Of a stretch of 64,000 nt of DNA, positions 1-8,048 are shown piece after piece (positions within the stretch are counted from its first letter, which is position 1; every line of letters starts with the position of its first letter). This stretch comes from Mariniphaga sp963747515. GTDB taxonomy: Bacteria; Bacteroidota; Bacteroidia; Bacteroidales; Prolixibacteraceae. Below the pieces are notes generated by a model, which was not told the origin of the DNA, ran no database searches, and saw only the letters and a list, made by a program, of their open reading frames with translations. The stretch covers positions 434,001 through 498,000 of the forward strand of contig CAVVFN010000002.1 in NCBI GenBank assembly GCA_963747515.1. The letters are read 5' to 3'. The translations under genes and the position numbers were made by a program.

Positions 1-1
1 G

Positions 2-70
2 ACTGGCAACGGGGTAAGTGTTTTTATGCAAAACAAAAATGTTCCGGTTAAACTGGAGGTGATTTACTGA
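2..70 (+). CDS. C-terminal end of an upstream protein (partial)
   Basis: The frame starting at base 2 is open from the window edge to a TGA at 68-70 and encodes 22 residues ending in KLEVIY. The residues look like an ordinary protein C-terminus, but too little is present to name a family. It is called only because the frame is open to the edge and ends cleanly before an AT-rich intergenic stretch. Confidence 0.4.
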   Translation, partial: TGNGVSVFMQNKNVPVKLEVIY

Positions 71-185
71 AAGGTGCGTTGTCCCCTTTACCTGTTTTTT
101 TTTTGACTGTTGAAAGTTCAATATCTTAGAATTACAGGGGTCAAATTCCGGTAATTTTTTTTAAATTAGTAAAAATTGAATATTC

Positions 186-926
186 ATGCAGCCGGAGAAA
201 AAACAACTCGAAGTTTTGATGATGCACTATTTTAGGGAATGTCATCCTGAATTTCCCAAAGGACAATTAATAGCTTCAGAATCTCCCGATTTTATTTTAA
301 AGCTGAAAACAAAACAACGTATCGGTATTGAAATCACCCGGCTCAATCCGCTGAATAGCAGAGTGCCTGATATGAGTCTATTGGAACAGCAAAAAATACA
401 GGATCGCATTATTGAATCGGCCAGGTTATTGTTTCTGCAATCTTCTTCCTTAAAATTGTTTGTGAAATTTCTGTTTGCAGATGCAATTCCATTAGAAGAA
501 GAAAGAGAAATTTCTGTTACCGTTAGTTTGGCAGATGCTATCCGAAAGACGGTTCAGCTCAGGAAAACAAACGGATTTTTTTATTTGTCGGTTGTTGATA
601 ATCTCTTGCCACACGGCATCGAAGGCATTTTAATTGTTTATCACCCGTCTATGAAGGTTTCTATATGGGAACGTTCAAATAACCTTGGAATTTCTGAAGA
701 TGTAATCGGTGATCTGCACCAGTCGATATTAAAAAAAGATGAGAAATTACTGCTGTATCGGCGTCAGAACCTTAATTCTTATTGGCTGATTATTATTACC
801 GACAGGCTGCGGGGAGTAAAAAAATACAATATCCACGATAAAATGAGGAATCACATTTTTAAATCACGTTTTCAGCATGTTTTTCTATTCGATTTGGCAA
901 AATCAACCGTTCTCAGTCTGGTATAA
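186..926 (+). CDS. hypothetical protein with PD-(D/E)XK-like core
   Basis: A 246-residue soluble protein with no signal peptide or membrane segment. Near the N-terminus, P34-D35 is followed by a basic strand and then G47-I-E49-I-T51. This spacing resembles the PD-(D/E)XK nuclease fold, where an Asp and a Glu in consecutive strands bind metal. The usual final Lys is replaced by Thr51, so either the active site is degenerate or the resemblance is only to the fold. It stands alone between a partial gene and a convergent dynamin-like gene. The ATG at 186 follows an AT-rich leader. The fold call is inference from the motif; substrate and role are unknown. Confidence 0.7.
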   Translation: MQPEKKQLEVLMMHYFRECHPEFPKGQLIASESPDFILKLKTKQRIGIEITRLNPLNSRVPDMSLLEQQKIQDRIIESARLLFLQSSSLKLFVKFLFADAIPLEEEREISVTVSLADAIRKTVQLRKTNGFFYLSVVDNLLPHGIEGILIVYHPSMKVSIWERSNNLGISEDVIGDLHQSILKKDEKLLLYRRQNLNSYWLIIITDRLRGVKKYNIHDKMRNHIFKSRFQHVFLFDLAKSTVLSLV

Positions 927-1003
927 TTTTTTGACGGGTGACCGAATTTCAGGAATCGAGGAAGCATTTTTGAGAATTCAGCAGTAAGTTTTTCGGAATG
1001 AAA

Positions 1004-2686
1004 TCAATGGCGTAATTTTTCTGCTTTTTCTTTAACCTGTTCTGCTTCTTTTATTAAAGGTTCGAGCTGCTCTACTTTCTTATCAAGCTCAACAACAGGT
1101 TCTTTAAGGCGGTGTTCGGTTTCCATGAACAGCTTTTCAAATATGCTTCCAATTTCAGCATTCAGGCGATGGCGAAATTCCTCACGCGAGCGTTTCATTT
1201 TTCGTTTAAAATCGCGCAAAATACCTGCTCGTTTCCAAATCAGCGTAACGGCTATCATTCCGGCTCCTGCCAATGCCAGTACCCCTCCGGTAATGTCAAA
1301 AATCATCATGTGTGAGGCCAGTGCAATTACAGCTCCCAGTGCGGTAAGGCCTCCTCCGGTGAGCGATAACCTTCCGATACCTGTTCCTTCTATGCCTTTG
1401 GTTCCCGCAATATCAGCAATCCGCAAATCCTTTAGTTGCTGTTGCAGCCGTTTGAGAATTTCAGCACGGTCAGGGTCCCTGATTAAAAATCGTTCACGGG
1501 TGAAGGCATGGTGGTGATCGATTGATTCCGACAGCTCACCAAACATCGACATCATCTCTTCAGCAATATCTTTTGATACACGCGACGATTCGGTTTCTAT
1601 CTCCTTTTTTGCCGAAGTTTCAAAATTTACCTGCAGTTCCTTTAGCCAGGTTTTAACATCCTTGTCACGCAGAAAAGGCACCGATCTGCGCAGAACAGCG
1701 CCAGCCCCCAATCCTTCCGCAAAATCCTCCTCCAGCCCCGTTGCCAGGCGGTCGTAGGAAACACTGAGACTGTCAACTGCAAGCCTGCGGAGTGCATCTG
1801 CCTTTTCACGGCGATTTTTCACTTTAGCCAGCAATCCCGTGTAAAAAATTTTATCTTCTTCAATCAAAACCTGCTCTCCTTTCAGCCTGGCAATAAGCCT
1901 CCCGGCAATTTTTGCTGCCGTATCACGGGCTCCTTCCACTTTCATGCGCCACACTTCACCCGATTGAATGGCATTGCCCAGATACTTCCGGAATGCTGCA
2001 AAACCACTCTCCGGATTCCGTTCCTCTTCAAGTTTTGCCGATACAGAAAAAACCACCGGGTTCTGCACATTCCGTTCCCTTGCATATTGGTGAACGCGTT
2101 CTTCATTAATGGAAAGCTCGCGGGGTGTAGCCAAATCGGATTGCTGTAATATAAATACCATCTTGCGGTGCCAGTCTTTTCGGATGAGTGAAAGAAAATC
2201 CCACGCCGACCCGGTGTGCGGGTTCTTGGCGGAAAAAACAAACACCACCAGATCACTCTGGGGAATGTATTTTTCAGTAATGGTCTGGTGATTGCGAATA
2301 ATTGAATTGGTACCGGGAGTATCCACAATTGTAATTTTTTTTAAAACATCTTTTGGCAGAGTCAGCTTCTCCCAGTTTTCACCCAGGTTAACTTTGGTAC
2401 GCCTTTCACCGTATACCAGTTCCTGTATCCCGGCTGTGCAGGGATCGGGTGCCACCTCACACACTTCTTCACCTAAAAGAGCGTTCACAAAACTGCTCTT
2501 CCCCGATTTAACCTCCCCCACAATTACCAGCAAAGCTGCCGATTGAAGGTGCGACAGCCTGTCTTTTACTATTTGCGATGCCTCTGCATCGGAACACCTC
2601 TCTGTAAGTGCCAAACAGGCTAAAAGCAGTTCGTGCAGGGCTTCATACTGCTCTCTTTGTTCGTGACTTAATACTTGCTGTGCCAT
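1004..2686 (-). CDS. dynamin-like GTPase with C-terminal membrane hairpin
   Basis: A 560-residue bacterial dynamin-superfamily protein. The P-loop GEVKSGKSS lies at residues 57-65, the switch I threonine near 84, DTPG (G3) at 122-125 and QSDL (a G4-type motif) near 182-185. The middle is predominantly helical and charged. Two hydrophobic segments around residues 435-485 form a likely membrane hairpin, followed by a coiled-coil tail rich in Glu and Lys. Family members bind and remodel membranes in a GTP-dependent way; the cellular role of most bacterial copies is unknown. It is monocistronic, converging with the upstream nuclease-like gene. Confidence 0.9.
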   Translation of the reverse strand: MAQQVLSHEQREQYEALHELLLACLALTERCSDAEASQIVKDRLSHLQSAALLVIVGEVKSGKSSFVNALLGEEVCEVAPDPCTAGIQELVYGERRTKVNLGENWEKLTLPKDVLKKITIVDTPGTNSIIRNHQTITEKYIPQSDLVVFVFSAKNPHTGSAWDFLSLIRKDWHRKMVFILQQSDLATPRELSINEERVHQYARERNVQNPVVFSVSAKLEEERNPESGFAAFRKYLGNAIQSGEVWRMKVEGARDTAAKIAGRLIARLKGEQVLIEEDKIFYTGLLAKVKNRREKADALRRLAVDSLSVSYDRLATGLEEDFAEGLGAGAVLRRSVPFLRDKDVKTWLKELQVNFETSAKKEIETESSRVSKDIAEEMMSMFGELSESIDHHHAFTRERFLIRDPDRAEILKRLQQQLKDLRIADIAGTKGIEGTGIGRLSLTGGGLTALGAVIALASHMMIFDITGGVLALAGAGMIAVTLIWKRAGILRDFKRKMKRSREEFRHRLNAEIGSIFEKLFMETEHRLKEPVVELDKKVEQLEPLIKEAEQVKEKAEKLRH

Positions 2687-3260
2687 TTTCTTTTTTCTTG
2701 TTGTGCTGATGCCGGCTCATATTCTCCTGAACCAGCCGGTTTACCAGTTAATTGCTGATTTTTATCTGCATTAAACAAATATACTACATATATAACAGGA
2801 ACAGGTTCGACTGGTTGATTTAAAATCTTTTTTATCAGGTTATCAGTGAGTTGAAAATTGCTGATTGCCTGTTTTTAATTTTCCGTATCGTGAAGCCCGA
2901 GTGATGTTCCGTATCAGGAGTGAAGAGATCCGGCTGAATCTGACCGGGTAGATTTGTATTTACCTGCACCTGTGCGAAATTTTAAAAAATAGCAGGAATT
3001 TTTTCAGTTGCCGGTTTCTGAAAAATAAACAAAGGTTATTTCTCAATCCTGCTTTGATAGATTAAGAATGGCGCTCCTGATTTACCCCAATCCATCAGCC
3101 GCCGGATGTCAGGAGAAAAATCTGACGGTTTCCTTTAGGGTTCAGGGTAAAAACAGACAGATTCTTCGAATGTGTTAAAGAAGAATCAACTAACCTGAAC
3201 TATTTGAAGAGCTGCAATAAAAATACCAGGGTGTATCTAATGTGTTTATTAAATTTTAAT
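2687..3260. other. intergenic stretch without recognisable gene
   Basis: About 570 bases upstream of the dynamin-like gene hold only short, stop-rich frames on both strands. I see no RNA gene, terminator or insertion sequence. It leads directly into the 11-bp array at 3261. Confidence 0.5.
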
Positions 3261-3326
3261 GAATTCGCTATAAATTCGCTTTAAATTCGCAAAATAGCGA
3301 GTTTATAGCGAAAAAATAGCGAGTTT
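3261..3326. promoter_or_regulatory. six phased 11-bp units, three direct then three inverted
   Basis: The 66 bases divide exactly into six 11-mers. Units 1-3 (3261-3293) follow AAATTCGCTWT. Units 4-6 (3294-3326) follow ATAGCGAGTTT, which is the reverse complement of the first type. Eleven bases is about one helical turn, so all copies face the same side of the DNA within each half. The array ends four bases before the TTG of the promoter at 3330. This is the layout of an operator or iteron-like site; the binding protein is unknown. Confidence 0.7.
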
Positions 3327-3329
3327 ATC

Positions 3330-3360
3330 TTGAATAGTTATAAAATTTTTTCTACCTTTG
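3330..3360 (+). promoter_or_regulatory. Bacteroidota-type promoter for the DUF6266 gene
   Basis: TTG at 3330-3332 and TACCTTTG at 3353-3360 match the Bacteroidota -33/-7 pattern (TTG and TAnnTTTG) with a 20-base spacer. The ATG of the DUF6266 gene is 57 bases downstream. Confidence 0.6.
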
Positions 3361-3416
3361 GTAGGTGTTCTTTAGATAACTGATATTTTTTTTTGTAGTA
3401 ATTAAAAATCACTGAC

Positions 3417-4040
3417 ATGTCAACAATTGATAACCTTTTCGACGCTGGCAGCGGCAGGCTGGGTAACCTGGTGTTTTACCGCAGGTATGGTAAAAGTTAC
3501 GTGAGGGTAAGGCCTGCGCATTACAAAGACCGGAAATCGCCGGCACAGCTGGCGCAGCGGCAACGCCTGCAGGTGATGACCAGCTTTTTAAAACCTTTCA
3601 GTAATGCACTGCGCGTAACATTTGCCTCTGAGGCCGTTGGGCGTTCGGCGCTGCAGGCGGCACAGTCGTACAACATGCGGAATGCGTTGGCTGGTGAATA
3701 CCCCGACATTCGTATCGATAAGAGCAAGGTACTGCTGAGCAGGGGAGCTCTTCCGTTACCGCTGAGCGCCCGGGTGGAAGTACGGCCCGACGGGCTGCTC
3801 ATAAGCTGGGAAAACGGTGAAGAAGTCAAAAGCAGCACAGCAACCGATACCCTGGTAGTGCTGGCATACCTTGAAAGTGCCGGAAGCGCTGGTTACAGCT
3901 TCACCGAAGCACGGCGTTCACTGGGTCAGTACCTGTGGAAGCCGGAACTGCCCTATGAGGAAGACGATCTGCCTGATGTGTGGATAGCCTTCCGCAATGA
4001 AAAAATGACGGCGGTGAGTGATAGTTTGTATGTGGGTTAA
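3417..4040 (+). CDS. DUF6266 family protein
   Basis: A 207-residue protein. The N-terminus (G-x-LGN-x-V-x-YRR-x-GK-x-YVR, then RP and a K/S-P-x-x-Q-x-xQR segment at about residues 30-48) is what I recognise from DUF6266, a family seen in Bacteroidota with no known function. The second half is beta-rich, with an immunoglobulin-like feel. It has no signal peptide. The gene is preceded by its own promoter and the 11-bp array, and is followed directly by low-complexity repeats. Codon use is GC-richer than the flanks. Family assignment is from memory of the N-terminal pattern. Confidence 0.75.
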   Translation: MSTIDNLFDAGSGRLGNLVFYRRYGKSYVRVRPAHYKDRKSPAQLAQRQRLQVMTSFLKPFSNALRVTFASEAVGRSALQAAQSYNMRNALAGEYPDIRIDKSKVLLSRGALPLPLSARVEVRPDGLLISWENGEEVKSSTATDTLVVLAYLESAGSAGYSFTEARRSLGQYLWKPELPYEEDDLPDVWIAFRNEKMTAVSDSLYVG

Positions 4041-4042
4041 TG

Positions 4043-4090
4043 TTTCAGTGTTTCAGTGTTTCACTGTTTCAGTGTTTTACTGTTTCAGTG
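4043..4090. repeat. six tandem copies of TTTCAGTG
   Basis: An 8-base unit TTTCAGTG is repeated six times with one or two substitutions (TTTCACTG, TTTTACTG). It begins three bases after the stop codon of the DUF6266 gene. It looks like a slippage-prone simple repeat. Confidence 0.85.
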
Positions 4091-4098
4091 TTTATATT

Positions 4099-4400
4099 GT
4101 TTGGTTCGAAGGGTTCGAAGTGTTCGAAAAGTTTGAAATACTTCACCTGCTGACTTAAGTTCAGCTGGTGAATGAGCAGTTGGAAGAGTGAAGACCGGAA
4201 TTTGAAGAGGTTTTTTTGGTTCATGTTGTTTATGTTGTTCATGTTGTTTGGTTCGAAGGGTTCGAAAAGTTCGAAGAGTAGGAAGAATGGTTTATTGGGT
4301 TCATGTTGTTTATGTTGTTTGGTTCGAAGGTTTCGAATCTGTGTTCACCTGCTGAATTTGAAAGGAGAGGTGGGGTGGCGCGATTTCCGAGTCGCGCATT
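4099..4400. repeat. dispersed TGGTTCGAAGG / TTCACCTGCTGA repeat cluster
   Basis: The stretch is built from TGTTGTTCATG-type tandem words, TGGTTCGAAGGGTTCGAA words, and a near-perfect palindrome at 4142-4173 (TTCACCTGCTGA facing TCAGCTGGTGAA). A second block at about 4310-4400 continues with GGTGGCGCGATTTCCGAGTCGCGC. The same set of words recurs at 5058-5130, 34705-34745 and 37354-37500, so this is a dispersed extragenic repeat family. Confidence 0.8.
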
Positions 4401-4674
4401 TGTATATTTTTATAATAAAAGTAGACGTTTTAACTTATACAATGTAAATAAAAAGCAATTAAAAAGCTTTTCTAATATTGTTAATGACATTAATAACATA
4501 CCTTTTGACAAATATTCTTTTAATTATTTAGATGGTAATAAATTGATAATATCTGTGCCAGCCATAGTTTTTCTGAAAAATAAAGTGGTATTAAATAATC
4601 CATTAAAAATTGAAAACGTAAATGAAGCCGACAATCCAATATTACTAGTAGTAGAATTTAAAAAAAATATATAG
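4303..4674 (+). CDS. doubtful ORF, possible gene remnant fused to repeat
   Basis: The first 40 codons are repeat sequence. The last 85 codons (about 4420-4674) are AT-rich and read like real protein, with alternating hydrophobic residues and a basic tail. The most economical view is the 3' remnant of an AT-rich gene whose 5' end was replaced by the repeat. No family recognised. Confidence 0.2.
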   Translation: MLFMLFGSKVSNLCSPAEFERRGGVARFPSRAFVYFYNKSRRFNLYNVNKKQLKSFSNIVNDINNIPFDKYSFNYLDGNKLIISVPAIVFLKNKVVLNNPLKIENVNEADNPILLVVEFKKNI

Positions 4675-4774
4675 TGATAAACTACTTTAATTGGAACTGT
4701 CCCATGTAATTACAACCTGTTATGAACAAGAATAAAGCCCTATTTAATCCTTTAGCCTAAGCAAAAGGGTTATA

Positions 4775-4939
4775 ATGGCACGAAACATTGAAGCCAATGA
4801 ATGCCTTTATCTCCCGAAATCACAATCCCTGATCATTACCTTTAAAAATCCATCCCATCGTGCCGGGAAAACTGTTGCGAAAAGGGTGCCAAGGGCAAGC
4901 TGTTCAAACTACTACACTATAAAATGTAACCTTATTTAG
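4775..4939 (+). CDS. doubtful 54-residue ORF
   Basis: ATG at 4775 opens 54 codons to a TAG at 4937. The composition is plausible (basic, with a short hydrophobic stretch), but there is no recognisable domain. It could be a remnant or a chance frame. Confidence 0.15.
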   Translation: MARNIEANECLYLPKSQSLIITFKNPSHRAGKTVAKRVPRASCSNYYTIKCNLI

Positions 4940-4953
4940 ATTTATTAGATAGA

Positions 4954-5007
4954 ACCCCATTTCGCTGACAGCGGAACACCACTCCTTCAAGAGTTAAAAG
5001 GAGGGAA
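4954..5007. repeat. REP-like double hairpin, copy 1
   Basis: TTCGCTGACAGCGGAA forms a near-perfect stem, followed by CTCCTT facing AAGGAG. The same arrangement is repeated at 5791-5873. It resembles the extragenic palindromes common in Bacteroidota; the link to REP-type transposases is inference. Confidence 0.6.
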
Positions 5008-5057
5008 AGTTCGTAGTCCATTGATTGAATATTACATGAAAACGGGATTGCATGTTA

Positions 5058-5127
5058 TTCATGTTGTTTGGTTCGAAAGGTTTGAAAGGGAAGGAGGGTG
5101 GCGCGGTTTCCTTATCACACATTTTAA
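5058..5127. repeat. dispersed repeat, second locus
   Basis: TTCATGTTGTTTGGTTCGAA followed by GGAGGGTGGCGCGGTTTCC matches the block at 4310-4400 and 37410-37500. It lies just downstream of the toxin gene, which runs on the other strand. Confidence 0.65.
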
Positions 5128-5166
5128 AGGCAATACTCCCCGATGTGGAAATTAGCTGAATTCAAA

Positions 5167-5424
5167 TCAGTAATGAGAATAGCAGGAAATGATTACTATC
5201 GAGGTTTCGGTTACTTTATAAACTAACCGGTGTTCCCGGTCTATTCTTCTGCTCCAGTAGCCTTTAAACTGATGTTTTAACGCTTCCGGTTTTCCGATTC
5301 CTTCAAACGGATTTCTCAGGATATCCCGTATGAGGTCACCAATACGTAATGCTGTCTTCCTGTCGGTTTCAATCCATTGCTGGTATTCTTTGAAGGCTGC
5401 CGGTACAAATTCAACCGTTTTCAT
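5167..5424 (-). CDS. yoeB: Txe/YoeB family mRNA interferase toxin
   Basis: An 85-residue protein of the RelE/YoeB superfamily, full length (E. coli YoeB is 84). The hallmark residues are present: Glu47 in the KPEALKH segment, Arg66 in EHRLVY, and His84 in the C-terminal SHY. YWSRRID before the Arg is also typical. YoeB toxins cut mRNA at the ribosomal A site and are blocked by the partner antitoxin. The start codon overlaps the antitoxin stop by four bases (5421-5424), so the pair is translationally coupled. It sits in a repeat-rich, gene-poor region, as mobile toxin-antitoxin modules often do. Confidence 0.93.
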   Translation of the reverse strand: MKTVEFVPAAFKEYQQWIETDRKTALRIGDLIRDILRNPFEGIGKPEALKHQFKGYWSRRIDREHRLVYKVTETSIVIISCYSHY

Positions 5425-5651
5425 AACAACTCATCAGCTTTTAAAGAAATAACCTGTTTCTTTGCTTCATATGCTGCAATACGCTCTTCCAGTACCCGGG
5501 CATAAGAAGGGCTGCTTAAAATATATTCTGTTTCATCGGCCGGCTGTATGGTGATTTCTACTGTCTGATGAGGAAACAGCTTTTTTATACCTTCAATTAA
5601 TTCAGGGGTAATTGCGTCTGTATTTATTTTAATTGTTGTTTCCATTTGCAT
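5421..5651 (-). CDS. antitoxin partner of the YoeB-type toxin
   Basis: A 76-residue acidic protein directly upstream of, and overlapping, the toxin gene. The N-terminal half (I-N-T-D-x-IT-x-ELI-x-GIK-x-LFPHQ) resembles small Bacteroidota antitoxins of Txe/YoeB pairs. The C-terminal half is charged and helical, as expected for the toxin-neutralising segment. Such antitoxins normally repress their own operon as well. The ATG at 5651 is the first; Met3 is an alternative. The family name is less certain than the role, which rests mainly on the operon with YoeB. Confidence 0.85.
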   Translation of the reverse strand: MQMETTIKINTDAITPELIEGIKKLFPHQTVEITIQPADETEYILSSPSYARVLEERIAAYEAKKQVISLKADELL

Positions 5652-5790
5652 CTTATTTTCTACAAAGTTAAGAAAGTTTATCGTTGCGGACAGAGATCAA
5701 ATTTTTTGTTGAATACTATTTAAGCGAGAGGTTTTTGTTGTTCATGTTGTTGTGTTTGATGTATTTGATATCTTTTTGAAAATATGTGTT

Positions 5791-5873
5791 AACCACCCCG
5801 TTCCGCTGACAGCGGAACACCCCTTCCTGATGAGGGGTAATTGCCGTTGGATTTATCCAACGGTTTTGAAAGC
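5791..5873. repeat. REP-like triple hairpin, copy 2
   Basis: Three stems follow one another: TTCCGCTGACAGCGGAA (5801-5817), CCCCTTCCTGATGAGGGG (5820-5837) and CCGTTGG...CCAACGG (5844-5863). The first two match the copy at 4954 and the third recurs at 6448. This is a composite extragenic palindromic element. Confidence 0.7.
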
Positions 5874-6082
5874 AGTAGTTGCTTTTGCCTCATTTTCACG
5901 TTCGTGTTTTGAAATGGATAAGAGATTGGACGCAGATTGTTATGAAGATTATGATTGAATATGATTTTTTCGCAGATTGCCCAAACCCTGTCAGGCAATC
6001 ACTGAAAGGCAGGCGCTGTCAGATCTGTTGATGCTGACAGATTGGACGCAGATTTTTATGATAATACGATGATTGAATATGA

Positions 6083-6384
6083 TTTTTTCCAGGTATTCTG
6101 CTTGTGATGGATACAGATTAGACGCAGATTTTTATGATTAAATTTAAGATTGCTTTATGATTTTTTTTCATGTAGCTAAATTGAAATGGATACAGATAGA
6201 GGCAGATTTTAATATTAAGATTGAATATGATTATTTTTTCCAGGTATTCTGCTTGTTATGGATACAGATTAGACGCAGATTTTTATGATTAAATTTAAGA
6301 TTGCTTTATGATTTTTTTTCATGTAGCTAAATTGAAATGGATACAGATAGAGGCAGATTTTAATATTAAGATTGAATATGATTC
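6083..6384. repeat. two tandem copies of a 151-bp unit
   Basis: The sequence from the word CCAGGTATTCTGCTTGT through AATATTAAGATTGAATATGA is repeated with a period of 151 bases (for example AGGTATTCTG at 6091 and 6242), with only one or two differences. Each unit contains GATACAGATTAGACGCAGAT-type words that also occur singly at 5930-6060. It is non-coding on both strands and looks like a recent tandem duplication. Confidence 0.9.
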
Positions 6385-6444
6385 TTTTTTATGAAAATCA
6401 TTATGTTCATTTAGGTGTTGTCCGTGACTCATTTTTTGAAGGTA

Positions 6445-6475
6445 TTGCCGTTGGATTTATCCAATGGTTTTGAAA
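6445..6475. repeat. REP-like single hairpin, copy 3
   Basis: CCGTTGGATTTATCCAATGG, then TTTTGAAAAC, repeats the third hairpin of the element at 5791-5873 with one stem mismatch. Confidence 0.6.
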
Positions 6476-6559
6476 ACAAATTGTAATCAATAAAAGCTTC
6501 TAACACACTGTTTAAAAACTCCTTTGGTTATTTTATTCATTGTTAGAGGTATTTTTTTT

Positions 6560-6633
6560 GCCACCAAGGCTCAAAGACACAAGGAAGAATCACTAAGCCT
6601 TTGTGAACCTTTGTGTCTTTCTGTTTTTGTGGC
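6560..6633. repeat. long imperfect extragenic hairpin
   Basis: GCCACCAAGGCTCAAAGACA at 6560 faces CTTTGTGTCTTTCTGTTTTTGTGGC at 6609-6633, giving a stem of about 24 pairs with several mismatches. Fragments of the same words recur near 6905 and 63800. The pattern is common between genes in Bacteroidota. Confidence 0.6.
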
Positions 6634-6685
6634 ATTTCTTGTCGATTTGTCTGTTTAAGGTTATCGTTGATTGCAATATATCAAA

Positions 6686-6784
6686 TTAGTAATCTGCAAT
6701 CTCAGGATGTCCCGTGGATATATGGTGCCAATGTTTTTCTGTCAGCCGAACAGGTACTTTATTTATTGAAACTGCGAAATCCAT
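6686..6784 (-). pseudogene. remnant of a small toxin-like gene (copy 1)
   Basis: Read on the minus strand from the ATG at 6784, 32 codons give MDFAVSINKVPVRLTEKHWH then HISTGHPEIADY before a TAA. The R-L-T-E-x-x-W-x-H-I-x-x-G-HPE-I pattern is the N-terminus of a small Bacteroidota protein family that I believe belongs to the phage-barnase/RelE-like nuclease group (family name uncertain). Homologous residues F-DIL continue past the stop, so the gene is broken. A second remnant lies at 34903-35022. Confidence 0.55.
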
Positions 6785-7159
6785 TAATTAACCTTTAAAG
6801 CAAAGGCAGCAAATAATTCTTACGGGAAGTATCTGTCCTGCAATCACTATTGCTGATAAAAAATTGGTGCTATTGGCTCAATCTGCGAAGGCGTGCATAT
6901 GTTTAGTTTTAAAGGTCTTTGGTCTTTGTGTTTTATTGTCTTGGTGAAAATTTTGGTTTTTGGGGTTCATTGGGTTCCATGGGAAAAGTAGGTTTGAGAA
7001 AATCTTACAGTATCAAGAGTATTAATAGCAGGTATCAAGACCAGGAAAACTATTCAGAAAACCAGAAAATATAATGCCAGCGAACAACAGGAGCAACAGG
7101 CAATACTGTTTATTTTGTATATTTGTGGTAGCAGGAATTAAGACTTTAAGCTGTAACAA
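6785..7159. other. intergenic stretch without recognisable gene
   Basis: About 375 bases with fragments of the CTTTGTGTTTTATTGTCTTGG-type extragenic repeat near 6910. No frame looks like protein, and no promoter is clear enough to call. Confidence 0.4.
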
Positions 7160-7450
7160 ATGAATAGTCCGGAAATTAAAGCATTTATAAAAAAACATAG
7201 CGATCTTTTTTGGTATACTCCCGAAGATAAAAAAGAAGAAATCAGTAAAGAATTCCTCGTGGAAACCATATTGAATTATGGTGATAAGAATGCGGTAATG
7301 CAACTATTTAATTTAATGGGAATTGAAAAAGTAGCTGATGTGTTTTTCAATACGATAAACCGCAGTGACCGAAGGAAAGGAAATTACCATGAAATCACAG
7401 TAAATTATTTTACCCTTGTTTTTAATCGATATGCAAAGGCAAATAATTAA
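7160..7450 (+). CDS. putative antitoxin partner of AbiEii-like protein
   Basis: A 96-residue, mostly helical, charged protein with no membrane segment. Its 3' end overlaps the downstream AbiEii-type gene by 20 bases, which implies coupled translation. Small helical proteins in this position are usual partners of AbiEii-type nucleotidyltransferases in Bacteroidota. The FWY-T-P-x-x-K and ETILNYGD segments are what I recall from that group. In the classical AbiE system the upstream gene is a transcriptional autorepressor; this protein shows no clear winged-helix pattern, so only the antitoxin role is inferred. Confidence 0.7.
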   Translation: MNSPEIKAFIKKHSDLFWYTPEDKKEEISKEFLVETILNYGDKNAVMQLFNLMGIEKVADVFFNTINRSDRRKGNYHEITVNYFTLVFNRYAKANN

Positions 7451-8048
7451 TCATCAGCAATCCGTCTTAATCCCTTACCTGAAAAATTTTAAACGCTCTT
7501 TCTATTTGGCAGGAGGAACTGCAGTTGCATTGCACATCGGACATCGCCGATCGATAGACTTTGATCTGTTTTCACCTTTTGATCTCAACAAATCAAGGAT
7601 TAAAGCAAAACTCAGGACAATTCCTTTTGAACAGGAACCTGTTTTTGAAGATTACGATCAATTGCACTTACTGATCAACAAAGTGAAGGTGACTTTTCTT
7701 AATTACCCTTATCCTGTTGAACACCCGGTACGATTTGACATGTTCCTAACTTTGCCAACATTGCTGACACTTGCTGCAATGAAAGCATTTACCCTTGGAC
7801 GAAGAGCAAAATGGAAGGATTATGTAGATTTATTTTTTATTCTGCGTGATTATTACAGTATAAAAGAAATTGCATCGCAGGCACAAAAGATTTTTAGGCA
7901 GCTATTTTCCGAAAAATTGTTTCGCGAGCAATTGGCTTTTCATAAGGACATCGATTATTCTGAACCTTTGGAATACCTTATTCCTCCTGTCTCCGAAAAT
8001 GAAATTAAAGACTTTCTTATTAATAAAGCGACTGATTTATTTGATTAG
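7431..8048 (+). CDS. AbiEii/AbiGii-type nucleotidyltransferase (toxin)
   Basis: A 205-residue protein with the minimal nucleotidyltransferase signature: LAGGTA at residues 26-31 followed by D43-F-D45-LF. A second conserved stretch near residue 125 (RRAKWKDYVDLFFIL) matches the AbiEii family, where the KD-x-xDL motif is catalytic. These enzymes transfer nucleotides to RNA targets and act as the toxin in abortive-infection type modules. I chose the ATG at 7431; an in-frame TTG at 7416 would add five residues. It is coupled to the small gene upstream. The pair sits between repeat-rich DNA and the 8-30 kb block. Confidence 0.88.
   Translation: MQRQIINHQQSVLIPYLKNFKRSFYLAGGTAVALHIGHRRSIDFDLFSPFDLNKSRIKAKLRTIPFEQEPVFEDYDQLHLLINKVKVTFLNYPYPVEHPVRFDMFLTLPTLLTLAAMKAFTLGRRAKWKDYVDLFFILRDYYSIKEIASQAQKIFRQLFSEKLFREQLAFHKDIDYSEPLEYLIPPVSENEIKDFLINKATDLFD

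Noticed and set aside
4172..4447. 91-codon frame through the TGTTGTTCATG repeats
   Set aside because: It encodes only repeat-derived FMLFMLF-type sequence.
6613..6798. 61-codon plus-strand frame near 6.7 kb
   Set aside because: The opposite strand carries a recognisable toxin-like remnant with a match at 35.0 kb, so the plus-strand frame is its shadow.
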